From Aphrocallistes beatrix (lineage: Eukaryota; Porifera; Hexactinellida; Sceptrulophora; Aphrocallistidae): 64,000 nt of DNA. A program made the translations under genes and the position numbers. Shown here piece by piece: positions 62,307 through 64,000 of the stretch (the stretch's first letter is position 1; each line of letters opens with the position of its first letter). The stretch is from positions 186,001 through 250,000 of the forward strand of contig OY725495.1 in the NCBI GenBank assembly GCA_963281255.1, read 5' to 3'. The notes beneath the pieces were generated by a model, which worked only from the letters and a program-made list of their open reading frames with translations, made no database searches and was not told the origin of the DNA.

Positions 62307-63509
62307 ATGCAATGCGAGCTGCCTTCATTCACAAGAACAAAGGTTCCCAGCGATAAACTAAATAATCTTGAAAATCAGATAAACGCCACTTTCGATGGGA
62401 TCATAGACAAGGTTAACAGGAGGAGGATAGAAGTGCTAGATAGGCTGAGGGAGGCGGTGGATAAGAGTAAGAAAGCTTCCGATTCCATTAAAAAGCTCGA
62501 TCAGAGTAAACATAAATTTCAAGAAGATTTCAGTGAAACATTGGGTGATGTTCGTGAAGAGATGCTCTCAATAGTGGACAAAAAGATTGCTACAATTAAT
62601 TTAGAAAATCCTGAATACATGTTCGTCTGCGATCAGCTGGAACTGGACAGAGCTCTATCCATACTCGGGGGGATTGTTAGGGTCCCTACGGAATATAACA
62701 GTAAACTCAAACCGATGTCATCTTGCAATATCGAATTCAAATCGCCAATCGCTATTTCCTTTGACGAGTCTTTGAATCTTATTGCTTTGATTGGTCATAA
62801 CAAAAACGAAGTCGTTTTGTTTGATATAGATGGAAACATTGTTAATCGAATTCAGGACATCTCTTTCAAGGAGTTGAGAGCAATCGAGATGGTGGATCAT
62901 CGAGATATCTACATGACAGATATTGAGACGAACGAAATCTTTAAATACAATACTCTGGAAGGAAATTTCGTTGGGAAATTCAATCGAGTTTGCAAATCAC
63001 AAGAAAAGTTGAAGAGGCCCAGCGGAATATGTTTTGATAAATTCACTAATTCTATTTTCGTCACATTATCAAACTCCCATTCAATAGCAGTGTTCAATAC
63101 AGATTTGTTAAAAACCGATGAATTTAAACCTGAACTGATGTTCCCTCAATTCATCCAAACGACGGAAAACGAGATATTCATATTGGACTGTAACAATCCC
63201 TGTTTGCATGTCATTTCAAAAAAGGAACGAACTGCCCTACGTTCAATGATTCCAAGAGGATTTGAATTGTACTTTCGAAAGGGGATAACCCGCTTCAGTT
63301 TGGATCCAAAGGACAACATTTTGATTATAAACTTCACAAACAAACTCTCAAGTTCCATCCAAGTATACTCTCCCTGTGGACAGTTGATCCATGTCCTCTC
63401 TAGCAAAGAAATTGGCTCCATTCCGTGTCTGTTTCATGTTAAAAGCAACTTTGAGATTGTCACAATCGCTTTGTTTCAAAGAAAAGGTTGGGTGATTCAG
63501 ATATTATAA
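62307..63509 (+). CDS. Coiled-coil plus NHL-like beta-propeller protein
   Basis: Intronless, 400 residues. Residues about 15-110 form a coiled coil (NLENQINATFDGIIDKVNRRRIEVLDRLREAVDKS), followed by six-bladed propeller-type strands from about 140 onward (SPIAISFDESLNLIALIG, ELRAIEMVDHRDIYMTDIETNEIFKY, RPSGICFDKFTNSIFVTLS, EIFILDCNNPCLHVIS). The order matches the coiled-coil and NHL half of TRIM-NHL proteins, but RING and B-box fingers are missing. It starts about 215 bp after the giant coiled-coil gene. It may belong to an expanded family with the NHL ORF at 3243-4049. Function unknown. Confidence 0.75.
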   Translation: MQCELPSFTRTKVPSDKLNNLENQINATFDGIIDKVNRRRIEVLDRLREAVDKSKKASDSIKKLDQSKHKFQEDFSETLGDVREEMLSIVDKKIATINLENPEYMFVCDQLELDRALSILGGIVRVPTEYNSKLKPMSSCNIEFKSPIAISFDESLNLIALIGHNKNEVVLFDIDGNIVNRIQDISFKELRAIEMVDHRDIYMTDIETNEIFKYNTLEGNFVGKFNRVCKSQEKLKRPSGICFDKFTNSIFVTLSNSHSIAVFNTDLLKTDEFKPELMFPQFIQTTENEIFILDCNNPCLHVISKKERTALRSMIPRGFELYFRKGITRFSLDPKDNILIINFTNKLSSSIQVYSPCGQLIHVLSSKEIGSIPCLFHVKSNFEIVTIALFQRKGWVIQIL

Positions 63510-64000
63510 CAATTGTGTGAATTTTTTTGTTTTGCATATTCTAGAAAGTTTTGCTATGTCAGCTTTTTTACTAGAATTAGGATACTATCCATGTTATTTG
63601 TGCTATAATGGAGTAATTATCTAGCGATTTTTGTCTTTAATTATACTACTTAATTAACACAAGCATAGGCAACTTGTATACAAAGGCTAACTGATGAATG
63701 AACTCAGGCAAGCCGTCATAAAACCGTCATAAATCATTAATACACGTGTTATCCAATCTAGAATTTTTAGTTAAAACTGTGCCGGTGGCGTAGACACCGT
63801 GGGATATTTTGCTAATAGACAGGGTTTCTCTAGCTACCCCCCTCAGGGAAGCTGTTAGCCCCGTAGTTTCAACTTAAGTCCCCCCCCCTTTTAAATCATG
63901 TCTACGCCCCTGCGTACTCCAGGTTATCAAGCTTAGAAAAATAAATTTTAAATAAAAAACATGAATTCATTTGTACTTGAACATAGCAGTAAATAATATT
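63510..64000. other. Terminal non-coding stretch with a MITE-like repeat
   Basis: AT-rich 3' flank of the NHL gene. It holds a short inverted-repeat element (next entry) and no recognisable gene up to the window edge. Confidence 0.5.
63780..63912. repeat. Short non-autonomous DNA transposon remnant (hAT-like ends)
   Basis: The right end TGTCTACGCCCCTG (63899-63912) is the complement of CAGGGGCGTAGACA, a start typical of hAT-type elements. The left end carries GGCGTAGACA at 63787-63796 in a diverged context. The interior is GC-richer than its surroundings, with C- and G-runs and no coding potential. No matching target duplication was found, so one end is probably eroded. Confidence 0.45.

Overview
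This is nuclear DNA from an early-branching animal. The gene set is metazoan: DNMT3, a lethal-giant-larvae protein, ANKFN1/wide awake, neuropathy target esterase, TBC1D2 and SPRING1. It also holds two plant/bacterial-type Amt ammonium transporters in tandem, which vertebrates lack. The DNA is AT-rich, genes are tightly packed, many are intronless, and most introns are 60-90 bp GT-AG introns. A sponge, perhaps a compact hexactinellid genome, fits best; this is inference, not proof.

Layout: 1-2986 is the 5' half of a VPS13D-like lipid-transfer gene on the minus strand, broken by a 200-N gap. 3243-4049 is an NHL-propeller ORF. 4387-7444 is a two-exon DNMT3 whose catalytic cysteine reads as serine. 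7445-11757 is an AT-rich stretch with no recognisable gene. 11758-15418 is ANKFN1/wide awake. 16420-17655 is a secreted metallo-beta-lactamase-like protein in three exons. 18031-21660 holds two tandem Amt genes. 22420-23194 is an atypical Ras-like GTPase. 23429-23997 is a decayed hAT transposon. 24121-29393 is U2AF2 on the minus strand, with ABCB8 on the plus strand inside its last intron. 29974-30762 is a cytochrome b561. 31422-34517 is LLGL. 35560-40818 is a seven-exon TBC1D2-like gene fused to a beta-propeller. 41485-42138 is TXNDC9 and 42284-42925 is SPRING1. 43082-44747 is a guanylate-kinase-like plus ELMO-domain gene. Then come RAB4, a candidate structured RNA near 46050-46216, FKBP2, HSD17B10, a palindromic repeat, RPAP3, a six-exon POMP gene with exons of only 3-102 bp, PNPLA6/NTE, a very large tail-anchored coiled-coil protein (nesprin-like candidate), and a coiled-coil/NHL protein.

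The genes are not an operon. Themes recur: membrane and vesicle traffic (VPS13D, RAB4, TBC1D2, the GUK-ELMO protein, LLGL), ER and mitochondrial homeostasis (FKBP2, SPRING1, PNPLA6, ABCB8, HSD17B10), and protein and RNA assembly (POMP, RPAP3, TXNDC9, U2AF2). Exon joins were made by eye from GT-AG sites, preserved frame and remembered similarity to human proteins. No search or alignment program was run, so family names rest on motif recognition.
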